In this document: one piece after another, positions 50,885 through 63,079 of the stretch
How the letters are laid out: the number at the start of each line of letters is the position of its first letter
How positions within the stretch are numbered: position 1 is the first letter of the stretch
Origin: Mannheimia varigena
Lineage (GTDB): Bacteria; Pseudomonadota; Gammaproteobacteria; Enterobacterales; Pasteurellaceae
DNA: 64,000 nucleotides
Direction: 5' to 3'
Assembly (NCBI RefSeq): GCF_013377235.1
Contig: NZ_CP016226.1
Location: forward strand, 1,736,001-1,800,000
Translations under genes and position numbers: made by a program
Notes under the pieces: model-generated
Seen by the model: only the letters and a program-made list of their open reading frames with translations
Databases searched by the model: none
Told to the model about the DNA's origin: nothing

Positions 50885-52687
50885 CTACGCAATGCTCATC
50901 AAGGTTTGATTAACAGCAACCACATCGCCCTGTTTCACATTAATGCCTTGCACTGTACCGGATTTTGCCGCACAAATTTGAGTCTCCATTTTCATCGCTT
51001 CAAGAATCAGCAACACATCGCCCTCGGCAACCTGTTGTCCTTCTTTCACTTCCACTTTCAAAATATTGCCTGCCATCGGTGCATTCACCGGCTCGGCATT
51101 TGCAGATTTTTGAGTGGAATTGACCGCTTGTTGAGCAGGGGCAGCAGCGGTAGTTGGAGCGATATTGGTAATATCTCCCCCTTCGCTCACTTTCACCACA
51201 AAAGCTTTGCCTTCAAGCTCAACGGTGTAAACTGCAGAACCTGATTGCGGCTGAGCTTTCGGAACAGCTGCAGCCGGTTTCACATCATCGGCACTCGGCA
51301 CCGGCTCAAAGGCAGACGGATTGTTGCGGTTTTCCAAATATTTCCAACCGATTTGTTGGAATAGTGCCACGATTAATACATCATCAATAGTATTTTCAGA
51401 AAGCGTAATACCTTTTTCTTTTGCTTGAGCGGTCACTTCTGCGATCAATTTCTCCACTTCCGGTGGAATATGATCCGCTGGGCGATCGGTCATCGGAGCA
51501 GCCCCTTCCAGCACACGATCTTGCAACGCTTTATTCACTGGAGCTGGTGTACGGCCATATTCTCCTTTTAAGATGCCAGCAGTTTCTTTAGCGATGGTTT
51601 TGTAACGCTCGCCCATTAACACGTTCATTACCGCTTGTGTTCCGACAATTTGCGAGGTTGGCGTAACGAGCGGAATGTTGCCCAAATCTTCACGCACTCG
51701 TGGAATTTCTTGCAACACTAAATCTAATTTGTCGGAGGCATTTTGCTGTTTGAGCTGGCTTTCAAGGTTAGTGAGCATTCCGCCTGGCACTTGAGCCACT
51801 AAAATTCGGCTGTCGATACCTCGTAATTGTCCCTCAAATTTCGCATATTTTTTACGCACATCACGGAAGTAAGCCGCAATTTTTTCTAATTCAGGAATTT
51901 GCAAGCCCGTGTCATACGGCGTGCCTTGCAAGGTTGCCACGATGGATTCGGTAGCAGGGTGACCATAAGTACCGGACATTGAAGAAATGGAGGTGTCCAC
52001 ACCATCCACACCGGCTTCAATCGCTTTAAGTAACGCCATTTCTGCCATACCGGTGGTGGAGTGGCAATGCAAATGAAGTTCCACATCGTAGCGTTTTTTG
52101 ATTTCGCTCACCAACTCGTGAGCTGCCATAGGCGTCAAAATCCCCGACATATCTTTGATAACCAAAGAATCCACGCCGATTTCTAATAACTGCTCGGTCA
52201 CATCTAACCACGTTTGCAGCGTATGAACCGGGCTTGTCGTGTAGCTCAATGTGCCTTGTGCGTGTCCGCCGTGTTTTTTGACCGCTTGTAACGCTGCCTG
52301 CATATTGCGAGGGTCGTTCAAGGCATCAAACACACGGAAAACGCTCATTCCGTTGGCAACAGAACGCTCTACGAACTTATCCACCACATCATCGGCATAG
52401 TGACGATAACCCAACAGATTTTGCCCACGTAGCAACATTTGCAGTGGAGTTTTCGGCATTGCTTTTTTCAGCTCACGCAAACGCACCCACGGATCTTCCC
52501 CTAAAAAGCGAATACAGCTGTCAAAGGTCGCACCGCCCCATGCTTCCAAAGACCAATAGCCGATTTTGTCGAGCTCGGCGGCAATCGGCAGCATATCATC
52601 CAAACGTAAGCGGGTCGCAAAGAGAGATTGATGAGCATCACGCAAAACTACATCGGTGATCGCAATTTTTTTCTGTTGAGTTGTCAT
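50885..52687 (-). CDS. oadA: Oxaloacetate decarboxylase alpha subunit
   Basis: A 600-residue carboxytransferase with C-terminal biotin domain. The HMGL-like catalytic domain starts ITDVVLRDAHQSLFATR, with the metal-site HLHCHSTTGMA near 210. The biotinylated lysine is K566 in EAMKMET. The Pro/Ala-rich linker (residues about 455-530) contains an uptake signal at 51123. It moves CO2 from oxaloacetate to biotin. It is 30 bp after oadG. No citrate lyase genes nearby, so in this organism the pump likely serves anaerobic oxaloacetate or tartrate metabolism. Confidence 0.95.
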   Translation of the reverse strand: MTTQQKKIAITDVVLRDAHQSLFATRLRLDDMLPIAAELDKIGYWSLEAWGGATFDSCIRFLGEDPWVRLRELKKAMPKTPLQMLLRGQNLLGYRHYADDVVDKFVERSVANGMSVFRVFDALNDPRNMQAALQAVKKHGGHAQGTLSYTTSPVHTLQTWLDVTEQLLEIGVDSLVIKDMSGILTPMAAHELVSEIKKRYDVELHLHCHSTTGMAEMALLKAIEAGVDGVDTSISSMSGTYGHPATESIVATLQGTPYDTGLQIPELEKIAAYFRDVRKKYAKFEGQLRGIDSRILVAQVPGGMLTNLESQLKQQNASDKLDLVLQEIPRVREDLGNIPLVTPTSQIVGTQAVMNVLMGERYKTIAKETAGILKGEYGRTPAPVNKALQDRVLEGAAPMTDRPADHIPPEVEKLIAEVTAQAKEKGITLSENTIDDVLIVALFQQIGWKYLENRNNPSAFEPVPSADDVKPAAAVPKAQPQSGSAVYTVELEGKAFVVKVSEGGDITNIAPTTAAAPAQQAVNSTQKSANAEPVNAPMAGNILKVEVKEGQQVAEGDVLLILEAMKMETQICAAKSGTVQGINVKQGDVVAVNQTLMSIA

Positions 52688-52717
52688 AATGTTATTCCTT
52701 CTTATTATTTGAATTTG

Positions 52718-52978
52718 TTAAAGATTTTGACCTTGCACTCTACGATGATGAGCAATGGCCGCAGCAATAACCGGACGTAAACGTTCTAAATCATCGGCTG
52801 GAGCAGGTGGCACGGCTTTCGGCATAGGTGGTGTTGGAATCGGCTCAGGAAAATAGCGGTTTATGAGGGCGGAGAGGCATGTAATGGCATAAATTAAAGC
52901 AAGCAGGAAGAACATTACAAATCCCATTCCCGCAAACATCAGATTTAACCCTTCGCCAAAAAGTTCTGCGTTTGTCAT
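52718..52978 (-). CDS. oadG: Oxaloacetate decarboxylase gamma subunit
   Basis: An 86-residue small membrane protein with one N-terminal span (LMFAGMGFVMFFLLALIYAITCLSA is in two hydrophobic blocks) followed by a Pro-rich cytosolic tail (PEPIPTPPMPKAVPPAP). Start used is MTNAELFGEG at 52978; an ATG 15 bases upstream lacks a better RBS. It anchors OadA to OadB and may bind zinc. First gene of the operon. Confidence 0.92.
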   Translation of the reverse strand: MTNAELFGEGLNLMFAGMGFVMFFLLALIYAITCLSALINRYFPEPIPTPPMPKAVPPAPADDLERLRPVIAAAIAHHRRVQGQNL

Positions 52979-53090
52979 AGTGATTTCCTTCATTAAATAG
53001 CGTTTGAATTAAACCAAAAAATAAAGAAAATAGAGTGAAATTTCAAATGCTTTTGTGTATAAATGATGAATGGATCACAAATTATTTTTA

Positions 53091-53137
53091 CAAGTGGTTA
53101 AATTTTACAATTTTTTTACTAATCTTAACCGCTTGAT
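53091..53137. repeat. Degenerate inverted uptake-signal pair
   Basis: ACAAGTGGTTAA at 53091 and TTAACCGCTTG at 53126 form an imperfect stem between oadG and the ligase gene; one core has a T in place of C. Possible terminator for the ligase gene on the minus strand. Confidence 0.5.
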
Positions 53138-53164
53138 AACTTTTGATGGGTAATAATAAATGGA

Positions 53165-53977
53165 TTAATCTGTTGCCTCTCGCTTTCTGAGGTAGGTAGC
53201 AAAGCGTGGTTTGCCCGATTCAGTTAGCCCTCGATATTTGTAGGTAATGGTCGATCCAATCGGCGGCGGATTTTCCCGATCTTTATCTTTAAAACCGGAG
53301 CCGATACGAAAACGCCCACGCTGGTTTTCGCAACTCACCGCTCCGAGCTTGTTCGCATATTTCCCTTTGCCTTTATGGTGGGCGATGACGGTGCACTCTT
53401 CATCTAACACCGGTTTGATTTTCAAAATTTGAGCGGAACGCCCATTCACATAAGCTGCATTCGGATTTCGCACCACCACGCCTTCGCCACCTTTTGCCAG
53501 AACAGATTGATAAAATTGCTCCAAATGGGTTTTATCTTGAATCGGAATCTGCTCAATAATCTCAATGTGCGGCGTGGGGTGCTGGTTTAGGTATTTTCGC
53601 AAAAAATCCAACCGCTTGAATAAATCTCCCTCCGCATTCGGCACATCAAAAACGTGCAATTTTAGCTTATACCAACCTTTCGGCTCGGCAGAACGGACGA
53701 TGGACGAAATTTCCTCGAATTTCCCCACCTCGCTAAACAGCTCGCCATCAATGGCAAACGGCGGGAAATGTTGAATGAAATAATCTGGTGGATTGAGAGG
53801 ATAACCTTGACGGCTCATCAGCTGCTTACCGTCCCAAAAGCCACGCACGCCATCTAACTTCTCGCTCATCACCCAACCGGAAAGATCCTGATCTTTATAC
53901 TGCCCGAGCAGCATCAAGTCAGGTGATTTCGCTAAAAGAGCAGGGCAGAGTAGTAATAAAAAGAGAAGTTTTTTCAT
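53165..53977 (-). CDS. ligA: Secreted ATP-dependent DNA ligase
   Basis: A 270-residue minimal ATP-dependent ligase with an N-terminal signal peptide (MKKLLFLLLLCPALLAKS). I chose the ATG at 53977 (start of the signal) over one 24 bases upstream. Adenylation motif I is SEKLDGVRG with nucleophile K40; later motifs are AIDGELF near 85, EGVVVRNP near 175 and the motif V-like LKIKPV near 195, followed by an OB-fold. Pasteurellaceae, including Haemophilus, encode a periplasmic ligase of this type. Its role is unclear, perhaps repair of incoming DNA before uptake. Symbol follows Haemophilus usage and should not be confused with the NAD-dependent replicative LigA. Confidence 0.88.
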   Translation of the reverse strand: MKKLLFLLLLCPALLAKSPDLMLLGQYKDQDLSGWVMSEKLDGVRGFWDGKQLMSRQGYPLNPPDYFIQHFPPFAIDGELFSEVGKFEEISSIVRSAEPKGWYKLKLHVFDVPNAEGDLFKRLDFLRKYLNQHPTPHIEIIEQIPIQDKTHLEQFYQSVLAKGGEGVVVRNPNAAYVNGRSAQILKIKPVLDEECTVIAHHKGKGKYANKLGAVSCENQRGRFRIGSGFKDKDRENPPPIGSTITYKYRGLTESGKPRFATYLRKREATD

Positions 53978-54091
53978 AGTGCCTCCAAGAATTGAAGGCA
54001 CTATAAAATAAAGAAAGGAAAGCGTCAGAAAAGAAATTCAAATTTTCGATGCAGATCGCAAAAATTTTCTCAAATTTGACCGCTTGCACGC

Positions 54092-54922
54092 TTAACGCAC
54101 GGCTTGCACCAACGCTGAAATATCCTCGCTGAAAGTTTCCAGCTTCGCCATTTCTTCAATTTGGGCGTGAGAATATTTCTTCGCATTGTAAACTACCACC
54201 ATACTCACATCGCCCGGTTGCAAGAAATTCGTTTCGCCAAATGGGGTGTAGCGAGTTGCCCCAATGCTGATAACCGCTTGGGTTGGGTAATTTGCCTGTT
54301 TGAGCATTGCCGCAATGTGGTTCATCGGGCCTTCGTCCGGCTGGTGGTTCATTTGATTGACAATCCAATCCAATAATTTTTGGTGGAAATAGCTATATTC
54401 CACCGCTGGGCTGTCGATGCCGTAAGCATTCAGCTCACCATTACGTTTGTGGAAGCAAGCGATGTTGTAGTGATCGAGCGTACCTCCCTCGTTGAAATGA
54501 TCAAGTGGAAGCTGCGTGGCGGAAATCCCTTTAGACGATGCTCCCCAGTTTTTCTTCTCACAAATTTTGCGAGCATTCGGACGACGGATTGAACAGTCGT
54601 TGTAAGCAGCAAAATGGGTTGGAATGAGTGCGGTGACTTGGTTGTTTTCGTAAGTGATGTCACAAATCAAGGCGATTTCAGGCTCAATTTGCAGATTATC
54701 TGCATCTTGCGGAAAATTAATTGCATCATTTGAGAGTGGATAAGTAGCAAGAAATTGGTAATCCCCTAAATTATCCGCTGGCACATAAAACGGGAAAATC
54801 GCTTTCGGCTGAACCGCCTCAGCTGTTTTGACTTTAGCAAAATCCGCCGCCTCGCCAGCTTGTTCCAAATGTCCAGCAAAGTTGCCGGCAACGCCTAAGC
54901 CGATAAAATGTTTTGTAGTCAT
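54092..54922 (-). CDS. Conserved hypothetical protein, DUF5718-like
   Basis: A 276-residue soluble protein starting MTTKHFIGLGVAGNFAGHLEQAGEAADF. The pattern of EPEIALICDITYEN and ENNQVTALIPTHFAAYNDCSIRR resembles fumarylacetoacetate hydrolase-fold proteins, and I recall the family as DUF5718; both points are from memory. No signal peptide. Role unknown. It is alone on the minus strand between the ligase gene and the rRNA operon, and its promoter shares the AT-rich gap with the rRNA promoter in divergent orientation. Confidence 0.65.
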   Translation of the reverse strand: MTTKHFIGLGVAGNFAGHLEQAGEAADFAKVKTAEAVQPKAIFPFYVPADNLGDYQFLATYPLSNDAINFPQDADNLQIEPEIALICDITYENNQVTALIPTHFAAYNDCSIRRPNARKICEKKNWGASSKGISATQLPLDHFNEGGTLDHYNIACFHKRNGELNAYGIDSPAVEYSYFHQKLLDWIVNQMNHQPDEGPMNHIAAMLKQANYPTQAVISIGATRYTPFGETNFLQPGDVSMVVVYNAKKYSHAQIEEMAKLETFSEDISALVQAVR

Positions 54923-55013
54923 AGATAGTCTCCTTATTTAAATTAATTCTGCTAAGTATAAAGTAATATAAAACAATAAATTACATAATTTAACCAACTT
55001 GTTGCAAAATTAT

Positions 55014-55023
55014 GCAAGCGGTC
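55014..55023 (+). repeat. Uptake signal next to the rRNA UP region
   Basis: GCAAGCGGTC with its AAATTTTT tail lies 29 bp upstream of the rRNA -35, so the A/T-rich tail of the uptake signal also forms the UP-element region of the promoter. Confidence 0.6.
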
Positions 55024-55052
55024 AAATTTTTCAATTTTTTTGCAAAAAGTAC

Positions 55053-55080
55053 TTGCGTTCATTTTATATTTCTCTATAAT
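55053..55080 (+). promoter_or_regulatory. rRNA operon P1 promoter
   Basis: TTGCGT at 55053, 16-bp spacer, TATAAT at 55075, then a GC-rich GCACCCC discriminator typical of rRNA promoters under stringent control. AT-rich UP-like DNA precedes it. The 400-bp gap upstream of the 16S gene holds this promoter, the leader and nothing coding. Confidence 0.85.
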
Positions 55081-55091
55081 GCACCCCACAC

Positions 55092-55157
55092 AACGACGCA
55101 TTGTTGTGAAGAGATTAAGTTTGATTCCGGTGCGTCGTTTTGTTTTGTTCTTTAACA
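55092..55157 (+). promoter_or_regulatory. rRNA leader boxB-type hairpin and boxA antiterminator
   Basis: AACGACGCA (55092) pairs with TGCGTCGTT (55131), 9 bp, directly before boxA TGTTCTTTAACA (55146-55157). This matches the boxB-boxA order of the E. coli rrn leader and continues into the same AATTTATCAGACAATCTGTGTGGG sequence, split here as AATTTATCAGAC then AATCTGTGTGGG. Confidence 0.85.
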
Positions 55158-55324
55158 ATTTATCAGACAATCTGTGTGGGCACTTGTTGATTGACTTGAT
55201 TTTAAAAATATATTTTAAAACTTGAAGTCTTAATAGGTGCTAACTAGAAATTCATTTAACTTTTTTAAGTTTTCTTATTAAAGTGTGATTTTATGTCAGC
55301 AGTATTGAGCGATTAAACTTTTTG

Positions 55325-56863
<1,539 letters not shown>

Positions 56864-57046
56864 CCAAAAATCAAGAAGCGAGAGCTTGAAATGACAGCAA
56901 GTGTTCACACAGATTGTTTGATAAAGCAGTAGGACAAGAGATGAATGAGATTTAGGCATTCAAACGGTTAGAATCTTGAAAGGTTTTGCAAAAATCGTTA
57001 GAATATTCGACCTAAAATGGCAAAGCGGAAAGCATCTTTAAATGTT

Positions 57047-57122
57047 GTCCCCATCGTCTAGAGGCCTAGGACATCGCCCTTTCACGGCGGTAACCGGGGT
57101 TCGAATCCCCGTGGGGACGCCA
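57047..57122 (+). tRNA. tRNA-Glu (UUC)
   Basis: A 76-nt cloverleaf beginning GTCCCCATCGTCTAGAGG, anticodon TTC in CCCTTTCACGG, T-loop GGTTCGAATCC and encoded CCA at its end. Lies in the 16S-23S spacer, so this is the tRNA-Glu type of rRNA operon. A boxA copy (TGTTCTTTAAAA, about 57149) follows. Confidence 0.97.
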
Positions 57123-57316
57123 TTTAAAGATGATTTTTATTGTCTTAATGTTCTTTAAAAATTTGGAAACAAGCTGAAAAACTGAGAGATTTTCGAAAGA
57201 AAGTCTGAGTAGTTAAAAAATCTTAGCTGAACAAAGGCAGCTAAGTGTTTAGTTGAATAATATCGCTTCAAATCAATTCGTTTGACTTGTTTAAATGAAA
57301 ATATTTGAGGTTGTAT

Positions 57317-60215
<2,899 letters not shown>

Positions 60216-60329
60216 ATACAACGCTCAAGTGTTTTTATGAGAAAGAAGAAAACACAAGTGGAGAAACTAAACGCATAAAGAAAAAAATACACTCAGAATA
60301 ATCAGCTTGTTTTTGAATTTTGACCCAAT

Positions 60330-60449
60330 TATCCCGATGACCATAGTGCTGTGGTTCTACCTGATTCCATACCGAACTCAGAAGTAAAACGCAGTAACGT
60401 CGATGGTAGTGTGGTGATTCGCCATGTGAGAGTAGAGCATCATCGGGTT
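60330..60449 (+). rRNA. rrf: 5S ribosomal RNA
   Basis: About 120 nt. TCCCGATGA near the start pairs with TCATCGGG at the end; the internal CCGAACTCAGAAGTAAAACG is conserved. Ends estimated from the stem. Confidence 0.93.
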
Positions 60450-60500
60450 TTACTGAATAGATAGAAGAAAATAGATAACGAAGAATAGATACAGAAAGCG

Positions 60501-60536
60501 CCCCTAAGTAGAGATACTTAGGGGTTTTTGTTTTTT
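60501..60536 (+). terminator. rRNA operon terminator
   Basis: CCCCTAAGTA-gaga-TACTTAGGGG, a perfect 10-bp stem, followed by TTTTTGTTTTTTA. Confidence 0.95.
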
Positions 60537-60584
60537 ATTTTATCTTAGCATAGAAGGTTATTTTATAAAATAAGGTATGAAAAT

Positions 60585-60620
60585 GACCGCTTGTTACCTG
60601 AAATGAGGTAGCAAGCGGTT
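60585..60620. repeat. Inverted uptake-signal pair upstream of lpxB
   Basis: GACCGCTTGTTACCT pairs with AGGTAGCAAGCGGTT with one or two mismatches around a short loop, then TGTTTTG. The rest of the 320-bp gap between the rRNA operon and lpxB is AT-rich, with a TATAAT at 60728 that may be the lpxB -10. Confidence 0.7.
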
Positions 60621-60770
60621 GTTTTGCGAGAAAGTTGCAAAATAAAATTTAATCCCCATTTATAAAATATATTAAATTATCTTTTTACCTTTGTAGTATT
60701 AACATAATATCTTTTTATATTGATTGGTATAATAGTACAATTCAAATACTTATTTCTATAATATCTAACT

Positions 60771-61952
60771 ATGAAAGAACAATCACCTATTATTGCCCTA
60801 GTAGCAGGAGAAGTTTCTGGCGATATTCTCGGAGCAGGGTTAATTAAAGAATTGAAAACACATTTTCCAAATGCCCGTTTTATTGGTGTTGCAGGTCCAC
60901 GAATGATATCAGAGGGGTGCGAGACATTGTTTGATATGGAAGAACTCTCAGTAATGGGCTTAGCTGAGGTTGTTAAACATCTTCCTAGATTACTTAAGCG
61001 TCGTAAGCAAGTAATTGATGAAATGCTTCAATTAAAGCCTGATATTTTTATTGGTATTGATGCACCAGATTTTAATCTAACAGTTGAAGAAAAGCTGAAA
61101 GCGAATGGTATCAAAACTATTCATTATGTTAGCCCATCAGTGTGGGCGTGGCGTCAAAAGCGAGTGTTTAAAATTGAGCGAGCGACTAATTTAGTGCTGG
61201 CTTTCCTGCCGTTTGAAAAAGCCTTTTACGATAAATTCAATGTGCCTTGCCGTTTTATTGGGCATACGATGGCAGACTGCATTCCGCTCAAACCGAACCG
61301 TGCGGAGGCTTGTGCTTCGCTGAATATTGATGAATCTAAGCGTTATATGGCAATTTTGGTGGGAAGTCGAGGGAGTGAAATTCACTTTTTAGCTGAGCCA
61401 TTTTTAAAAACCGCTCAGCTTCTAAAGGCTCGTTTTCCTGATTTGCAATTCTTAGTGCCAATGGTTAATGAAAAGCGAATCGCACAATTTAACGAGATTA
61501 AAACACAAATTGCTCCAGAGCTAGAACTTAATATTATTCAAGGTAAGGCTCGTGAGATAATGATTGCAGCAGAATGTACGCTTTTAGCTTCCGGCACGGC
61601 AGCATTAGAAGCAATGCTGTGTAAATCGCCGATGGTGGTGGGCTACAAAATGAAGCCCCTTACTTATTGGCTGGCAAAAAGACTCGTTAAGACGGACTAT
61701 ATTTCTCTACCTAACTTGCTTGCTCAAGAGCCTCTTGTGCCAGAGCTAATCCAAGAGGAGTGTAATCCAGAGAGTTTAGCAAAACATTTAACGGTTTTTC
61801 TCGCAGATGATGAAGAAAGCCAAGCTAAAAAGGCGGATTTAAAACAGCGATTTGTTGAGCTGCACAAGTCCATTCAATGTAATGCAGATAAGCAAGCCGC
61901 TCAAGCGGTTGTCGATTTATTAAATGGCTCTACAAGCGGTCATATTTATTAA
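60771..61952 (+). CDS. lpxB: Lipid-A-disaccharide synthase
   Basis: A 393-residue GT19 glycosyltransferase that joins UDP-2,3-diacylglucosamine and lipid X at the inner membrane face, in lipid A synthesis. Starts with VAGEVSGDILGAGLIKEL, and shows IGIDAPDFNLTVE, YVSPSVWAWR and LLASGTAALEAML as family motifs. Usually follows lpxA; here it stands alone after an rRNA operon. The last seven codons are overlapped by an uptake signal (61932), giving the ending TSGHIY. Confidence 0.96.
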   Translation: MKEQSPIIALVAGEVSGDILGAGLIKELKTHFPNARFIGVAGPRMISEGCETLFDMEELSVMGLAEVVKHLPRLLKRRKQVIDEMLQLKPDIFIGIDAPDFNLTVEEKLKANGIKTIHYVSPSVWAWRQKRVFKIERATNLVLAFLPFEKAFYDKFNVPCRFIGHTMADCIPLKPNRAEACASLNIDESKRYMAILVGSRGSEIHFLAEPFLKTAQLLKARFPDLQFLVPMVNEKRIAQFNEIKTQIAPELELNIIQGKAREIMIAAECTLLASGTAALEAMLCKSPMVVGYKMKPLTYWLAKRLVKTDYISLPNLLAQEPLVPELIQEECNPESLAKHLTVFLADDEESQAKKADLKQRFVELHKSIQCNADKQAAQAVVDLLNGSTSGHIY

Positions 61953-61975
61953 TTTTTTTGTAAAAAGGAAGAGGT

Positions 61976-63028
61976 ATGTGGAAAGAAGTTTTACTTAATT
62001 ATGGTATTTTCTTATTAGAATTATTGACTGTTTTCGGCATTGTTGCAGTGGTCGTGATGTTGATTTTGGAATCTAAAAAACAAACTGAGAATGGTACAGT
62101 ATCGATTACTAATTTAACGAAGAAGTATAAAGAACAACAAAAATCGCTTGCAGGATTTTTCTTGAGTGAAGTAGAGTTAAAACACCAAGAAAAAGCCGAG
62201 AAGAAAGCGGAAAAAGAGAAAGCCAAGTTAGAGAAAAAACGACTAAAAGATGGAGGAGAAACTTTGGAAGCTCCATCTCGCTTATTCGTGCTGAATTTTA
62301 ATGGCGATATGATGGCTCACGAAGTCAATTCGCTTCGCCGTGAAATTGATGCGGTGATTAGCCTTGCCAATCCTGAAAAAGATGAGGTTCTGTTGAAATT
62401 AGAAAGCCCGGGCGGCGTAGTTCACGGCTACGGCTTGGCGGCTTCTCAGTTGCAACGCTTGCGTGATCGTAATATTCCCCTCACCGCCGCCGTAGATAAA
62501 ATTGCCGCTAGCGGTGGTTATATGATGGCGTGTGTGGCGAATAAAATCGTCTCCGCTCCTTTCGCCGTAATTGGCTCGGTGGGCGTAGTGGCTCAGGTGC
62601 CGAATATCCATCGTTTACTCAAAAAACACGATATTGATGTTGATGTGATGACCGCTGGCGAATACAAACGTACCGTGACCTTGGCGGGTGAAAATACGGA
62701 GAAAGGCAAGCAAAAATTCCAACAAGAACTGGAAGAAACCCACTCGCTCTTTAAGCAATTTGTGGCTCAACACCGTCCGCAGTTGGATATTGAAAAAGTG
62801 GCGACTGGCGAACATTGGTTTGGTCAGCAAGCGATTGAATTGAATTTGGTGGATGAGATCTCAACCAGCGATGATCTGATTCTCAAAGCGATTGAAAGCA
62901 AAGAGGTGATTGAACTGAAATACAAAGAGAAGAAAAAACTGACGCAAAAAATCGGCTCGCAATTAGAGCAATCGGCAGAAAATTTACTCACTAAAATACT
63001 GAATAAAAGCCGTTCAACAATGATGTAA
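61976..63028 (+). CDS. sohB: SohB-type inner-membrane serine protease
   Basis: A 350-residue S49-family peptidase. N-terminal membrane span (ELLTVFGIVAVVVMLIL, residues about 14-32), a charged Lys-rich coiled segment to about 95, then the protease domain with nucleophile Ser in AASGGYMMACVAN near 180 and the general base Lys in AGEYKRTVTLAGENTEKGK near 231. SohB is a relative of the signal-peptide peptidase SppA. Its 23-bp gap to lpxB suggests co-transcription. Confidence 0.92.
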   Translation: MWKEVLLNYGIFLLELLTVFGIVAVVVMLILESKKQTENGTVSITNLTKKYKEQQKSLAGFFLSEVELKHQEKAEKKAEKEKAKLEKKRLKDGGETLEAPSRLFVLNFNGDMMAHEVNSLRREIDAVISLANPEKDEVLLKLESPGGVVHGYGLAASQLQRLRDRNIPLTAAVDKIAASGGYMMACVANKIVSAPFAVIGSVGVVAQVPNIHRLLKKHDIDVDVMTAGEYKRTVTLAGENTEKGKQKFQQELEETHSLFKQFVAQHRPQLDIEKVATGEHWFGQQAIELNLVDEISTSDDLILKAIESKEVIELKYKEKKKLTQKIGSQLEQSAENLLTKILNKSRSTMM

Positions 63029-63052
63029 AAACAGCCCCTTTGGGGCTGTTTT
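63029..63052 (+). terminator. Intrinsic terminator after sohB
   Basis: AACAGCCCC-ttt-GGGGCTGTTTTCGTTTT immediately after the stop; the mirror A-run suggests it also serves the convergent dppF. Confidence 0.9.
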
Positions 63053-63079
63053 CGTTTTAACTTGTGAGAGCTTAGAAGA

